A DNA stretch of 64,000 nt from Streptomyces tauricus (GCF_014650955.1 NZ_BMVY01000007.1:35819-99818), one strand, 5' to 3'. Shown: positions 34,033 to 43,237, counted from the first letter of the stretch. Program-made: numbers and translations. The notes: generated by a model not told the origin, from the sequence alone.

Positions 34033-35621
34033 GCTGAGGGCTCCGGTTGGGTGGGTCGGTCGGTACGGGCGTGGGTGTGGTGCCTGGCCGCGAGCCTGGC
34101 CGTGAGGACGGACCGCACCCGGGCGCGGTCGACCTTGCCGGTGATGCCGGTGGGCAGCGGTTCGCGGGTGAGGTGAACGGTGGGGACGGCCGCCCGGGGC
34201 AGCCAGGCGGAGCAGTGCGTGAGCAGGTGCAGGCCGGTCACCGTGCAGTCGGGGGCGACCCGCACCAGGGCGTGCAGGCGGGTGTTGGTGCCGAGGCCGG
34301 GATCGGTGCTGGTGTCATTGCCGGGGCCGGGGCCGGGGCCGGTGTCGGTGCCGGGTGCCGCGAGTGCGACCACCGCGGCCTCCATGACCTCGGGGTGGCT
34401 CTGCGCCACCTGTTCCACGGCCTCCGGGCTGACCCGGACGCCGCCCACCTTGACCTGGAAGTCGTCACGCCCGACCAGGGTCAACCGGCCCTCGGTGTCG
34501 CGCCGGACCAGATCGCCGGTCCGGAACCAGACCGGCTCCGAGATGCCCGGCGCGGGACGTACGAACCTGTCGTCGGGGTCCCCCGCGCCCAGGTACCCGT
34601 CCGCCTGGAACGGGGTGTGCACGAGCAGTTCGCCGGTGCCAGGACCGTCCAGGTCACGGCCGTCGCTGACCAGCCGGACCCGGACGCCCGGCAGCGGACC
34701 GCCCAGCGGCAGCGCCTCCAGGTCGGCGGCCTCCCGCGCGCCGCACGAGTACAGCAGGCTGTCGTTGGTCTCCGTGCAGCCGTACACGTTGTGGAACTCG
34801 GCCCGGGGAAAAAGCTGCGCCAGCCGGCCGCGCAGGGAACGTGGGGTGTGCTCGCCGGTGAGCAGCACATGGCGGACCGAGGTGAAGGGCTCCGCGTCCG
34901 TCCCGGCCTCGGCCAGCAGCCGGAACAGCATCGGCACCGCCTGGACGACCTCGGGCCCGCTCTCCCTGAACAGCCTCACCAGGTGACGCGGGTCGGCGGC
35001 CCGGCCGGGGTCCACCGGGATCACGCAGCCGCCGTGCCGCAGGGTCGCCCAGACGTCGAACAGGCTGAGGTCGAAGTTCAGCGGGGCGTAGCTGAGCACC
35101 CGGTGGCCCGGGCCGAGCGGGAAGGCACTCCCGGCCCAGCGGGTGAACCGGTCCAGCGCGGTGTGGCTCAGACGGACGGTCTTCGGCAGTTGCGTCGAGC
35201 CCGAGGTGGTGAGCAGCAGGGCGGCGCCGGGTGGCGCCGGCCGGGCGGGCACCGGAACCGGGACCGGGACCGGTTCGAGGTCGGCCTCGCCGTCCGCGCC
35301 CGGCACCAACAGGCCGCCGCAGCCCGCCCGTTCCGCCAGCCGGGCCGCGGCCAGGTGACCCAGGTCGGGGGAGAGCAGCAGAACGGTCCGCCGGGCGAGC
35401 AGACAGGCCAGCACCAGGGCGATGGACGCGGGGGACTTCACCGCGCGGACCGCGACCGGGGCGTCCCCGCGGAGGTCCGGCGCGGCGAGCCGGACGGCGG
35501 CCGTGTCCGCGAGAGCGGCAAGATCGCCGTAGGTGAGCGTGGTGCCGTTCCACAGCAGTGCCGGAGCGTCCGGTGTATGCCGGTCGTGCGCGAGGATGTC
35601 CCGCGCGAGGGAATCGAGCAT
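34029..35621 (-). CDS. Stand-alone adenylation enzyme (AMP-binding)
   Basis: A protein of about 530 residues in the acyl-adenylate superfamily, which activates an amino or other carboxylic acid and loads the adjacent carrier protein. The P-loop is LLLTTSGSTQLPKTVRL. Core motifs are YGCTETNDSLLYS, WFRTGDLVRRDTEG, RDDFQVKVGGVRVSPEAVE and the C-terminal Lys in GITGKVDRARV. Two low-complexity inserts are visible: PVPVPVPARP before the P-loop and a GPGPGPG stretch in the C-terminal subdomain. I prefer ATG 35621 by homology; the frame is open to 35666. It is the first gene of the leftward arm. Confidence 0.88.
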   Translation of the reverse strand: MLDSLARDILAHDRHTPDAPALLWNGTTLTYGDLAALADTAAVRLAAPDLRGDAPVAVRAVKSPASIALVLACLLARRTVLLLSPDLGHLAAARLAERAGCGGLLVPGADGEADLEPVPVPVPVPARPAPPGAALLLTTSGSTQLPKTVRLSHTALDRFTRWAGSAFPLGPGHRVLSYAPLNFDLSLFDVWATLRHGGCVIPVDPGRAADPRHLVRLFRESGPEVVQAVPMLFRLLAEAGTDAEPFTSVRHVLLTGEHTPRSLRGRLAQLFPRAEFHNVYGCTETNDSLLYSCGAREAADLEALPLGGPLPGVRVRLVSDGRDLDGPGTGELLVHTPFQADGYLGAGDPDDRFVRPAPGISEPVWFRTGDLVRRDTEGRLTLVGRDDFQVKVGGVRVSPEAVEQVAQSHPEVMEAAVVALAAPGTDTGPGPGPGNDTSTDPGLGTNTRLHALVRVAPDCTVTGLHLLTHCSAWLPRAAVPTVHLTREPLPTGITGKVDRARVRSVLTARLAARHHTHARTDRPTQPEPSA

Positions 35622-36051
35622 GGTGCGCGTACCGCCAATTCCTGGATTCTTTCGGGGCGACCCCATGCCGGTGAAGCGGCGGTCGTACGCCGAAGGGGAT
35701 CTGGGGAGATGTGCGGGAGAAGAACCTCAAGAAAACCTCAAGAGACCTGAAGAGCCCTGAAGAGTTCTGAGGCGACCTGTAGAGGTCGCGGGCAACCGGA
35801 GAAGCCCGCAGAGACCTAGTGTCTTCTTGTATACGGGGCCGGGCCGGGCCCGGATTGCCTTCGTGGTGAATTATTTCTGGCGGTCTCCGCCCGAGCGGAC
35901 TTCCACGGTGATCCCCGGAATGGGGCGGTCATACAGTTCCGTGAGAAACGCACAGCTCCCCCTATTCGTGGATCGACGGCATGGCCTGCACGATGTACGG
36001 ATACTTCGCCTCTGTCATGCATGGGCGAAGAGCCTCAAACGGAATGGTGAT
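35622..36051. other. 430-bp intergenic leader and promoter region of the leftward arm
   Basis: Separates the adenylation gene from the DUF885 peptidase gene. It contains phased 10-bp repeats (35725-35785), a hairpin GCGACCT/AGGTCGC at 35773-35790, and an adjacent GCGGGC/GCCCGC pair. The outer part (35860-36050) is less GC-rich. I see no convincing gene and no clear -35/-10 pair for the leftward arm. Confidence 0.5.
35725..35785. repeat. Six phased ~10-bp direct repeats upstream of the leftward arm
   Basis: Degenerate copies of CCTSAAGAGN begin at 35725, 35736, 35746, 35756, 35766 and 35776, so the spacing is close to one helical turn. They lie 100-165 nt upstream of the adenylation-gene start, and the last copy merges into the 7-bp hairpin at 35773-35790. 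Confidence 0.7.
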
Positions 36052-37713
36052 TCACAGGGCCGCCAGACTTTCGCGCAGCGTGTCCAGGCCCATGGCGCCC
36101 AGACCCAGCGCGCGGCTGTGGAACACCTTGGCGTCGAACGCCGGCCCATGGCGGCGGCGGGCCTCGTCGCGGGCGGCGCGCCACACCCGCTCGCCGAGCT
36201 TGTACGAGGGGGCCTGTCCCGGCCAGCCCAGATAACGGTCGATCTCCTCGTCCACACCGCCCGGATCGATGAGCGTGCGGGTCAGCAGGAAGGCCCGGCC
36301 CAGCTCCGGCGTCCAGCGTTCGCCCTCGCGGAAGCCGACACCGGCCGGGACGGGCAGTTCGAGGTGCATACCGGTGTCGATGACCACCCGTGCCGCGCGG
36401 AACAGCTGCGCGTCCAGCATGCCCATGAGGGCGGCGTCGTCCTTCAGGTGGCCCAGTTCCCGCATCAGCCGCTCCGCGTACAGGGCCCAGCCCTCGCTGT
36501 GGGCCGACACATGGCACAGCAGCCGCTGGAAGCGGTTGAGCCGGCCGGCCCGCAGCACGGCGGTGCCGACCTGCAGATGATGGCCGGGAACGCCCTCGTG
36601 GTACACGGTGGTGACCTTGCGCCAGGTGGGGTGGTGGGACCGGCCCGCGGGCAGCGACCACCACACCCGGCCCGGCCGGGAGAGGTCGTCCGAGGGGCCG
36701 GTGTAGTACGTGCCGCCGCCCGCCGGCGCGATCCGGCACTCCAGCGTCGCCAGGGGTGCGGGGATGTCGAAATGCGACCCGCGCAGTTCGGCCGAGGTGG
36801 CGTCGGAGAGATCCTGTGCCCAGCGCCGGAACCCTTCCGTTCCCTCCGCCAGCCAGGCCGGATCGGTATTGAGTACGGCGGCCGCCCCGCGCGGGCCGGC
36901 ACCTGGCGCGATCCGGTCGGCCACCCGCCGCAGTTCGGCCTTGATGGCGAGGAACTCCTGCCAGCCCCAGGCGTGGACCTCGACGGGGTCCAGCACGGCG
37001 CCGGTGAAATAGCGGAGCCACAACGCGTAGGTGTCGGCGCCGACGGCGTCCTTGACCGGTGCCGACGGGGCCAGTTCGGTGCGCAGGAAGCGGGCCAGTC
37101 CGGAGTAGGCCGCGGAGGCCGCCCGCACGCCGGCGTCCAGGTCCGCGCGGAGCGCGGCCGGCACGTCGGCGTCGGCGGTCAGCGCGGTGAAGTACCCCGC
37201 CGCCCAGCTCTCGCACTGCGCGGCACACCCCGTGACCTGGCGCAGCGCCGCCACCGTGCCGCGGGCGGCGGCGTACCGCAGGCCCTCCTGAATGCCCGTC
37301 ACGGCTTCCGGGACCCGGGCCAGCCGGGACGCGATCACCGCCCAGTCGGCCGGGGTGCGGGTGGGCATCAGGTCGAAGACCGAGCGCAGGAGCTGTACCG
37401 GACTCTCGATGACGTTGAGCGCGGCGCTGTCGAGTCCGGCGTCGTGGATCTCCACCTCCATGCCCACGCGTTCGGCGAAGACCGTGCGGGCGGTGGCCTC
37501 GGCGGCGTCCCGCGGCCGGGCGGCGGCCACGGCGCGCAGTGTCGAGGTGTTCAGTTCGTGACGGGCCCGGTGGCCCTCGGGTGAGTAGTCGGTGAGCCGG
37601 CTCTCCTGGCCGGGGATGCCTCGAACGGTGGCGGCGACCGGGTCCAGGTCTGCGTGGCGGGTGACGTAGTCGTCGCACAAGGAGTGAACAGAGTCAGTAA
37701 CCGCAGCGTGCAT
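36052..37713 (-). CDS. DUF885-family metallopeptidase-like protein
   Basis: A 553-residue soluble protein of the DUF885 family, a gluzincin-like fold. The zinc motif is in VYHEGVPGHHLQ (HExxxH-type), followed by HSEGWALYAERLMRELG with a third acidic ligand. RTLIDPGGVDEEIDRYLGWP and PSYKLGERVW are typical late motifs. There is no signal peptide. It lies between the two biosynthetic arms and is divergent from the aldolase. It could trim a leader residue from the product or act in self-protection; both are inference. The AT-rich region upstream carries its promoter. Confidence 0.87.
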   Translation of the reverse strand: MHAAVTDSVHSLCDDYVTRHADLDPVAATVRGIPGQESRLTDYSPEGHRARHELNTSTLRAVAAARPRDAAEATARTVFAERVGMEVEIHDAGLDSAALNVIESPVQLLRSVFDLMPTRTPADWAVIASRLARVPEAVTGIQEGLRYAAARGTVAALRQVTGCAAQCESWAAGYFTALTADADVPAALRADLDAGVRAASAAYSGLARFLRTELAPSAPVKDAVGADTYALWLRYFTGAVLDPVEVHAWGWQEFLAIKAELRRVADRIAPGAGPRGAAAVLNTDPAWLAEGTEGFRRWAQDLSDATSAELRGSHFDIPAPLATLECRIAPAGGGTYYTGPSDDLSRPGRVWWSLPAGRSHHPTWRKVTTVYHEGVPGHHLQVGTAVLRAGRLNRFQRLLCHVSAHSEGWALYAERLMRELGHLKDDAALMGMLDAQLFRAARVVIDTGMHLELPVPAGVGFREGERWTPELGRAFLLTRTLIDPGGVDEEIDRYLGWPGQAPSYKLGERVWRAARDEARRRHGPAFDAKVFHSRALGLGAMGLDTLRESLAAL

Positions 37714-38084
37714 ATGCCGACTGTAAGGACCAGGCGGCAGAATCAGCCACCGCTTTGAGGGTCACTACCTGATCATCTATGAAGATATATCGGAATTTTC
37801 TGGACAAAAAATGACAAACATGATGTTGAAATTTCATCGAGGAGTCTGTGACTCCACACCACGGGCGGTATCTCGTGGTGGGTTTGTCCGACCTGAGGAA
37901 ATCATTCCGGCAACTCGATCCGGCCATTGTCCGCAATGATATTGAGGCGCTCGCAAAACCGCTCTTTGCAATAACGGGATTGACACGGCTCGGCGACTCT
38001 GGGGTAGCCTCCAAGGCGATCTAGGCGATGCCTGGCATACGCGAGAATCGGCTCAGTCAAAATCCACGGGGGTGGAGTCGACGC
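37714..38084. other. 371-bp AT-rich divergent promoter region
   Basis: Between the DUF885 and aldolase genes. The stretch 37735-37860 is markedly richer in A+T than anything else in the window. It contains an inverted repeat CACCACG (37857-37863) / CGTGGTG (37874-37880) with a 10-nt centre, suited to a dimeric regulator. The overlapping open frames on both strands do not look like genes. Confidence 0.6.
37980..38010 (+). promoter_or_regulatory. Candidate promoter of the rightward arm
   Basis: TTGACA (37980-37985) and TAGCCT (38005-38010) with a 19-bp spacer, 75 nt upstream of the aldolase ATG. The -35 is a perfect consensus; the spacer is one or two bp long. Confidence 0.5.
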
Positions 38085-38888
38085 ATGGGTCTTCATGATC
38101 TCAAGCCAATACCGAAAGATCAATTGTCCTTTCGTTGGCCGCGGTCGTACGAGGATGCAAAAGATGTAAAGAAAGAACGGAAACACCGACAGGAGAGTCT
38201 CCTGGTGGCATTCCGCCTCTTCGGCAGGTTCGGCTTCGAAGAAGGAACCGCAGGGCACATCACCGCCCGCGATCCGGAACACACGGACTTTTTCTGGGCC
38301 AACCCCTACGGGGTTTCCTTCAAGCACATCCGGATGGGCGACCTGGTCCTCGTCGACGGGCAGGGCGCCGTGGTCGAGGGACGCCACCACGTCAACGAGT
38401 CGGCGTTCGCCATCCACTCACGGATCCACAGCGCCCGCCCCGAGGTGGTGTCCGCGGCGCACAGCCACTCCCTCCACGGCAAGGCGTTGGCGTCCATGGG
38501 CGCGATGCTGGAGCCGCTGACCCAGGACGCCTGCGCGTTCTACGAGGCGCACGGTCTCTACGACGACTACAACGGCGTGGTGACCGACCTGGAGGAGGGC
38601 AAGCGCATCGCCGCCGCACTCGGTGACCACAAGGCGGTCATCCTGCGCAACCACGGGCTGCTCACCGTCGGGCGCTCCGTCGAGGCCGCCGCCTGGTGGT
38701 TCATCACGATGGAGCGCTCCTGCCAGGCGCAGTTGCTGGCCAAGGCCGCAGGCCGGGTGGTCCACATCGACCACAGGACCGCCTGCGCGGCACGGGACCA
38801 GCTCGGCAACGACGACATGGGCTGGATCAACTTCCAGCCGCTGCGGGACCAGGTCCTCCACGAGGAGCCCGACCTGTTCGACCGGTGA
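38085..38888 (+). CDS. Class II aldolase/adducin family protein
   Basis: A 267-residue zinc-dependent aldolase-fold protein. Zinc-ligand histidines are in SAAHSHSLHGKAL and in VILRNHGLLTVG; the substrate-side GTAGHITARDPEH and NPYGVSFKHI are family features. Members cleave or form C-C bonds on sugar phosphates, or decarboxylate. ATG 38085 is preceded by GGTGGAG; the frame extends 57 nt further upstream without support. It is the first gene of the rightward arm. Its substrate is unknown. Confidence 0.9.
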   Translation: MGLHDLKPIPKDQLSFRWPRSYEDAKDVKKERKHRQESLLVAFRLFGRFGFEEGTAGHITARDPEHTDFFWANPYGVSFKHIRMGDLVLVDGQGAVVEGRHHVNESAFAIHSRIHSARPEVVSAAHSHSLHGKALASMGAMLEPLTQDACAFYEAHGLYDDYNGVVTDLEEGKRIAAALGDHKAVILRNHGLLTVGRSVEAAAWWFITMERSCQAQLLAKAAGRVVHIDHRTACAARDQLGNDDMGWINFQPLRDQVLHEEPDLFDR

Positions 38889-39029
38889 CGGCCGAGTCGG
38901 CCGACGGTCGAGTGCGCCGACGATCACGGCCGTTGACCTATGACGACCGAGACCTGTGACTACCAAGACCGATGACGGCCGGGATCAGTGACGGCCGGGA
39001 TCCATGACGACCAACGGGGGTCGCGAACA

Positions 39030-40049
39030 GTGGACGACGTCTACCTCTCCGGCATCGGCGGCTACGTGCCCGCCGACCGGACCACGGTGACGGAAGCGGT
39101 CGCGGACGGCCGCTACGAACGGGCCTGGAACGCCAAGGACCGCTTGGACGCGGTGGCCGTGGAGACCCTGCTCTCACCGGCCGAGATGGCTGTCAGAGCG
39201 GGCCGGCAGGCACTGTCGCGCTCCGGGCACCGCCCGCAGGACGTCAGCCTCCTGCTGCACGCCACCGCGTACCGCCAGGGCCCGGAGGGCTGGGCCGCGG
39301 CGTCGTACGTCGAACGGTACGCCGTCGGTGCCGGAGCCCCGGCACTGGAGATCCAGCAGGGCTGCAACGGCGGCCTGTTCGCGCTCGGCCTGGCCAGGAA
39401 CCACCTGGGGCAGCACGCGGACACGGCGGTGCTGCTCACGTGCGCGGACCGGTTCGACGGCGACTTCGACCGCTGGCGGACGAACAAGGGCATGGTCTTC
39501 GGCGACGGCGCGGCAGCCGTCGTGATGTCCCGCGGACGGGGCACCGCCCGTGTCCTCGGCGTCGCGACACGGGCCGACTCCGAGCTGGAACAGATGCACC
39601 GGGGCGAGGGGTCGCTGGCGTCGGCGACACTGCGGCGCAAACCCCTGGACGCCGCCCCGGCCAAGAAGGCCTTCCTGCGCACCACTCCACCGGCCGAGGT
39701 GCAGCGCCGTTTCGAGGCCCAGGTCGTCGCCGCGGTGGAGTGCGCGCTGTCCGAGGCGGGCACCAAACTGGACGGCATCGCCCAGGTGCTGGTGTCGAAC
39801 CTGGGACACGAGATGCTCACCCGGGTGTTCCTGCAGCCGCTGGGGCTTCCCGTGGAACGCACCGCCTGGCAGTGGGGCAGGCGCATCGGCCACCTCGCCA
39901 ACAGCGACCAGTTCCTTGCACTCGAACACCAGGTGCGTACCGGTGTTTTGCACGAGGGTGACCTTGTACTGATGGTCGGCATGGGCGTCGGCTTCGTGTG
40001 GACCGCCGCGGTGCTGGAGATCACCGAACTGCCCGTCTGGACACACTGA
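39030..40049 (+). CDS. Ketosynthase III-like enzyme (FabH/CerJ-like), first
   Basis: A 339-residue thiolase-fold protein. The nucleophile Cys is residue 112 in LEIQQGCNGGLFAL, the same number as in E. coli FabH. A His is in VSNLGHEMLTR. The third site reads GRRIGHLANSDQFL, with Asp where condensing FabH has Asn in GNTSAAS, closer to the acyltransferase-type (CerJ) members. It may condense or transfer an acyl group to a small-molecule acceptor. GTG 39030 has a G-rich stretch 10 nt upstream. The 141-bp gap before it contains imperfect TGACGGCCGGGATC repeats. Confidence 0.82.
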   Translation: MDDVYLSGIGGYVPADRTTVTEAVADGRYERAWNAKDRLDAVAVETLLSPAEMAVRAGRQALSRSGHRPQDVSLLLHATAYRQGPEGWAAASYVERYAVGAGAPALEIQQGCNGGLFALGLARNHLGQHADTAVLLTCADRFDGDFDRWRTNKGMVFGDGAAAVVMSRGRGTARVLGVATRADSELEQMHRGEGSLASATLRRKPLDAAPAKKAFLRTTPPAEVQRRFEAQVVAAVECALSEAGTKLDGIAQVLVSNLGHEMLTRVFLQPLGLPVERTAWQWGRRIGHLANSDQFLALEHQVRTGVLHEGDLVLMVGMGVGFVWTAAVLEITELPVWTH

Positions 40050-40358
40050 CCGAGCGAGACCGGCCGGCCTTCCGCAGCATGAGCGGCGGCCCCCTGCCTC
40101 GGCCCCCCTAGGCGCGTTCGCACGAACATCGCGCACGAACGTCATGCGCGAACACCGTGCACCCGAACACCGTGCACCCGAACACCGTGCACCCGAACAC
40201 CGCGTACACGCACACCTCGTACGCGCGCACCTCGTGCACGAATCCCCCTTACACCTGCAGCGGCCTCGTGCCGCCGGGCGGCCGCGCACCGAGCGGTGCC
40301 GCCCAGTCCGTCTCGATTCCGGCGGCCGATCTTGTCCGGTCGCCATGGGAGTGTGTCC
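40050..40358. other. 309-bp intergenic region with a 15-bp tandem repeat
   Basis: Between the KAS III-like and EPSP-synthase-like genes. It holds the repeat at 40150-40194 and further ACGCACACCTCG-like degenerate copies to about 40240. Open frames here only translate the repeat. No promoter is evident; the arm probably continues through it. Confidence 0.5.
40150..40194. repeat. Three perfect 15-bp tandem repeats
   Basis: GAACACCGTGCACCC repeated at 40150, 40165 and 40180, followed by a partial fourth copy. The unit contains the palindrome GTGCAC. Confidence 0.9.
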
Positions 40359-41891
40359 GTGCTGGAAGTGAAGGGTCATGACAGGCCCGCGACCATCTCG
40401 CCCGACCTCGTCGTGGAGGGCGGCAGAACAAGCGCCGCGGCAACCGCCGTTCAGGTGCCCGGCGACAAGTCGGTCAGCCACCGCGCGCTGCTGGCCGCCC
40501 TGCTCCCCGGCGCGCCGCGGCGGCTCACGATCCGCAACGCCAATCTGGGCGGCGCGGTCCGCGCGCTCCTCCCGGCCCTGCGGGCGCTGGGTCTGGACAC
40601 CCTCGTCGAGGGAGACGTCCTCACCGTGCGCCGCGCCGCCCCCGTCCCCCAGGAGGTGCGCCCCCACCACGGGATCCCGCACTGGCCGGACGGAATCACG
40701 CAGGGGCCGGACGGCATCCCCTATCTGGAGACCGCGGGTTCCAGCGCGGCCGCCCGGCTGCTGATCGGGGTGCTCGCGGGCATCGGCCGCGGTGCCGTCG
40801 TGGACGGGGACGAGGTGCTGCGGCACCGCCCCATGGACTGGATCGTCACCCCTCTCAACGAACTGGGCGCGGAAATCCGCTACCTGGGCCACCCCGGTCG
40901 ACTGCCGGTGCTCGTGGGCGGCAGGGTGCACCGCTCCCGGCGGGTGGAGCTGGCCGTCGGCAGCGCCCAGGCCCGTTCGGCGGTCCTGCTCGGCGCGGTC
41001 GCGGCCGGCGTACCGGCCGAACTGTGCCACCCCGTCCGCTCACGGGACCACACCGAGCGGATGCTCGCCGCGTTCGGAGCGCGGCTGACCGAGGGTCCCG
41101 GCGTGGTCGGTTACGACGGCGGCCCCTGCTCCGTGCCCTCGGACATCGAGGTTCCCGGCGACCCGTCGCTGGCGGCCTACCCGGTCGCCGCACATCTGCT
41201 GCGGGGCGACGGCGGAGAACTGCGGATCCCCGGCGTCTGCCTGAACCCCACCAGGACCGGCTTCTTCGACGTCCTGCGCCGCGCCGGGGCAGCCATCGAC
41301 TACCAGGACCTGCGCACCACCGCGGGCGGCGAACCTGTCGGTACGGTCGTCACGAGGGCCGGGCTTGACGGCGTCAGGGCGGTGACGGCCGACGATCCCG
41401 GGACCCTGCACGCCCTGATCGACGAGGTGCCGCTGCTCGCCGCGGTCGCGACCCGGCTGCCCGGCACTTCGAGGATCCGCTGCGCCGGAGAACTGCGGTT
41501 CAAGGAAACGGACCGGCTCATCACGACCGCGCGGATGGCCACCGCCTTCGGCGCGCGCGTCACCGTGGAACCGGACGGCCTGACGGTGCACGGCCGGGGG
41601 GCGGACGGACCGACGGTGAATGGCCCGACGGGGGATGGCCTGTGGGCAGGCGGCCCGCGGGTGAGCGGGCCGCGCGAGGGCGGGCCCCGGGAGGGCGGCA
41701 GCGCCGTGCTGTCCGCCCGGACCGTGCCCGGTTTCGAGGATCACCGCATCGCCATGGCCGCGGCCACCCTGGCCACCGCTCTGCCCGGGCGCACCACGAT
41801 CACCGGCGGCGCCTGCCACACCACGTCCTTCCCTGGCTTCACCGACGTCCTGCGGGCGGTCGGCGCCGCGATCCATGAGGTCACCCTGTGA
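40359..41891 (+). CDS. EPSP synthase homologue (AroA-like)
   Basis: A 510-residue enolpyruvyl-transferase-fold protein, longer than usual AroA (~430). Family motifs are PGDKSVSHRALLAAL near residue 28, VVDGDEVLRHRPMDW, ELAVGSAQARSAVLLG, IDEVPLLAAVATR (catalytic Asp), ELRFKETDRL and GFEDHRIAMAAATLA. The PEP-site loop usually reading GNSGTT is AGSSAAARL here. A ~30-residue Gly-rich insert (GADGPTVNGPTG and following) precedes SAVLSARTVPGFED. GTG 40359 has GGGAG 7 nt upstream. Inside a biosynthetic arm it may act on a shikimate-like or unrelated alcohol, or be a resistant copy of the housekeeping enzyme. Confidence 0.88.
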   Translation: MLEVKGHDRPATISPDLVVEGGRTSAAATAVQVPGDKSVSHRALLAALLPGAPRRLTIRNANLGGAVRALLPALRALGLDTLVEGDVLTVRRAAPVPQEVRPHHGIPHWPDGITQGPDGIPYLETAGSSAAARLLIGVLAGIGRGAVVDGDEVLRHRPMDWIVTPLNELGAEIRYLGHPGRLPVLVGGRVHRSRRVELAVGSAQARSAVLLGAVAAGVPAELCHPVRSRDHTERMLAAFGARLTEGPGVVGYDGGPCSVPSDIEVPGDPSLAAYPVAAHLLRGDGGELRIPGVCLNPTRTGFFDVLRRAGAAIDYQDLRTTAGGEPVGTVVTRAGLDGVRAVTADDPGTLHALIDEVPLLAAVATRLPGTSRIRCAGELRFKETDRLITTARMATAFGARVTVEPDGLTVHGRGADGPTVNGPTGDGLWAGGPRVSGPREGGPREGGSAVLSARTVPGFEDHRIAMAAATLATALPGRTTITGGACHTTSFPGFTDVLRAVGAAIHEVTL

Positions 41892-43237
41892 TGAACAGCA
41901 ATCGATTACGGACGGCGTACGAAGCGCGGTCGACCGGCACCACGGCGGGCCCCGCGTTCAGCTCCGGCCGGGGCCCCTGGCTGCGTACCGCCGACGGCAC
42001 CGCCTGGTTCGACGGCACCTCCGGCAGCGGGGCGGCCACCCTGGGCCACCAGCATCCGGCGGTCGTCGAGGCCGCCGCCGCCCAGTTGACCCGGCTCGTC
42101 CACACCGGCTGCAAGCTGAATTCCGACCCGCGTACACGGATGGTCCGGCGACTGGGCGAGCTGTCCCCGTACCGGGAGCCCGCGGTGCTGCCCACCGTGA
42201 CCGGCGCGGAAGCCGTCGAGGCCGCTCTGAAAGTGGCCCGCGCGGCGACCGGACACCGGTCCGTCGTCAGCTTCCGCCACGCCTACCACGGCAAGACCGC
42301 CGGGGCCCTGGCACTGACCTGGCGGGCCGAGTTCAAGCAGTTCAGCGCCGGGTCGCCCGGTCCGGTGTTCACCGCCGCGCTGCCCGATCCCCGGCGAGCG
42401 TACGAGGACGGTCCGCGCCCAGGTGTTGAGGCATCGGGCGGAACGGCGGCCTTCCTGGCGGACCTGACCGCGGCACTGGACGAGGCCGAACTCCACGGGG
42501 GAGTGGCCGCCGTCGTCCTGGAGCCGATCCAGGTCACCGAGGGGATACTGACCGTCGCCCCGGCACTGCTGGACCGGATCGCCCGGGCCGCGCACGACCG
42601 GGGCGCCCTGCTGGTGCTGGACGAGATCTACACCGGACTCGGCCGTGCCGGGCGGATGTTCACGGCCGAACTCATGGCCGAGACCCCCGATCTGACCCTG
42701 GTCGGCAAGACGCTGGGCAACGGCTTCCCCGTCAGTGCCGTACTGGGCGAACAGCGGGTCATGGACGCGCTGCCCCCAGGGGTGCAGACGTCGACGTACT
42801 CTGGCAGTCCGCTGTGCTGCGCCGCCGCCTCGGCGGTCCTCGACACCCTGGTCGCCCAGGACGTGCCGGCCAGGGCCCGGACCCTGGGGCAACGGCTCGA
42901 CGACCGGCTCGGCAAACTGGCCGCCGACCACCCGTGGATGACCTCCGTGCGCACCGCCGGGGCCCTGGCGGCCTTCGACTGCACGCGGCACGGCCGACCC
43001 GACCCGGCCCGCGCCAAGGCCGTCATCGAGGCCGCGTCACAGGCCCGGCTGCTGCTGTTCGGCGGGGGAGCCGAAGGCGCCACGGTCAAGGTCGTCCCCC
43101 CTGCCCTGCTGACGGAGGAGGAGTTGGGGTTCCTCCTCGACGGCCTCACCACCGCGGTCTCCGACGCGGACCGGCGAGACGCGGACCGGCGAAATGTGGA
43201 CCGGCGAGACGCCGATCGGGGAGGGGCCCTGCGATGA
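41891..43237 (+). CDS. Class III aminotransferase (EctB/DABA transaminase-like)
   Basis: A 448-residue PLP aminotransferase. The PLP lysine is Lys273 in TLVGKTLGNGFPVSAVLG; VLDEIYTGLGRAG holds the cofactor Asp, and VTGAEAVEAALKVAR is the phosphate region. The overall pattern fits diaminobutyrate:2-oxoglutarate transaminases, the EctB reaction (aspartate semialdehyde to DABA). Codon 6 is TTA (41906-41908), so translation probably needs the bldA tRNA. The start follows TGATG coupling with aroA; GTG 41888 is an alternative. The C-terminal ~20 residues are DADRR-type repeats. Confidence 0.88.
   Translation: MNSNRLRTAYEARSTGTTAGPAFSSGRGPWLRTADGTAWFDGTSGSGAATLGHQHPAVVEAAAAQLTRLVHTGCKLNSDPRTRMVRRLGELSPYREPAVLPTVTGAEAVEAALKVARAATGHRSVVSFRHAYHGKTAGALALTWRAEFKQFSAGSPGPVFTAALPDPRRAYEDGPRPGVEASGGTAAFLADLTAALDEAELHGGVAAVVLEPIQVTEGILTVAPALLDRIARAAHDRGALLVLDEIYTGLGRAGRMFTAELMAETPDLTLVGKTLGNGFPVSAVLGEQRVMDALPPGVQTSTYSGSPLCCAAASAVLDTLVAQDVPARARTLGQRLDDRLGKLAADHPWMTSVRTAGALAAFDCTRHGRPDPARAKAVIEAASQARLLLFGGGAEGATVKVVPPALLTEEELGFLLDGLTTAVSDADRRDADRRNVDRRDADRGGALR

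Noticed and set aside
35816..36022. 68-aa frame on the minus strand between the adenylation and DUF885 genes
   Set aside because: No ribosome binding site or homology and it lies in the likely promoter region.
40144..40381. Short open frames with repeated APEHR or NTVHP units
   Set aside because: They only translate the 15-bp tandem repeat in different frames.
39174..41030. 618-aa antisense open frame across the KAS III-like and AroA-like genes
   Set aside because: Spans two real genes and a tandem repeat on the other strand; composition typical of a shadow.
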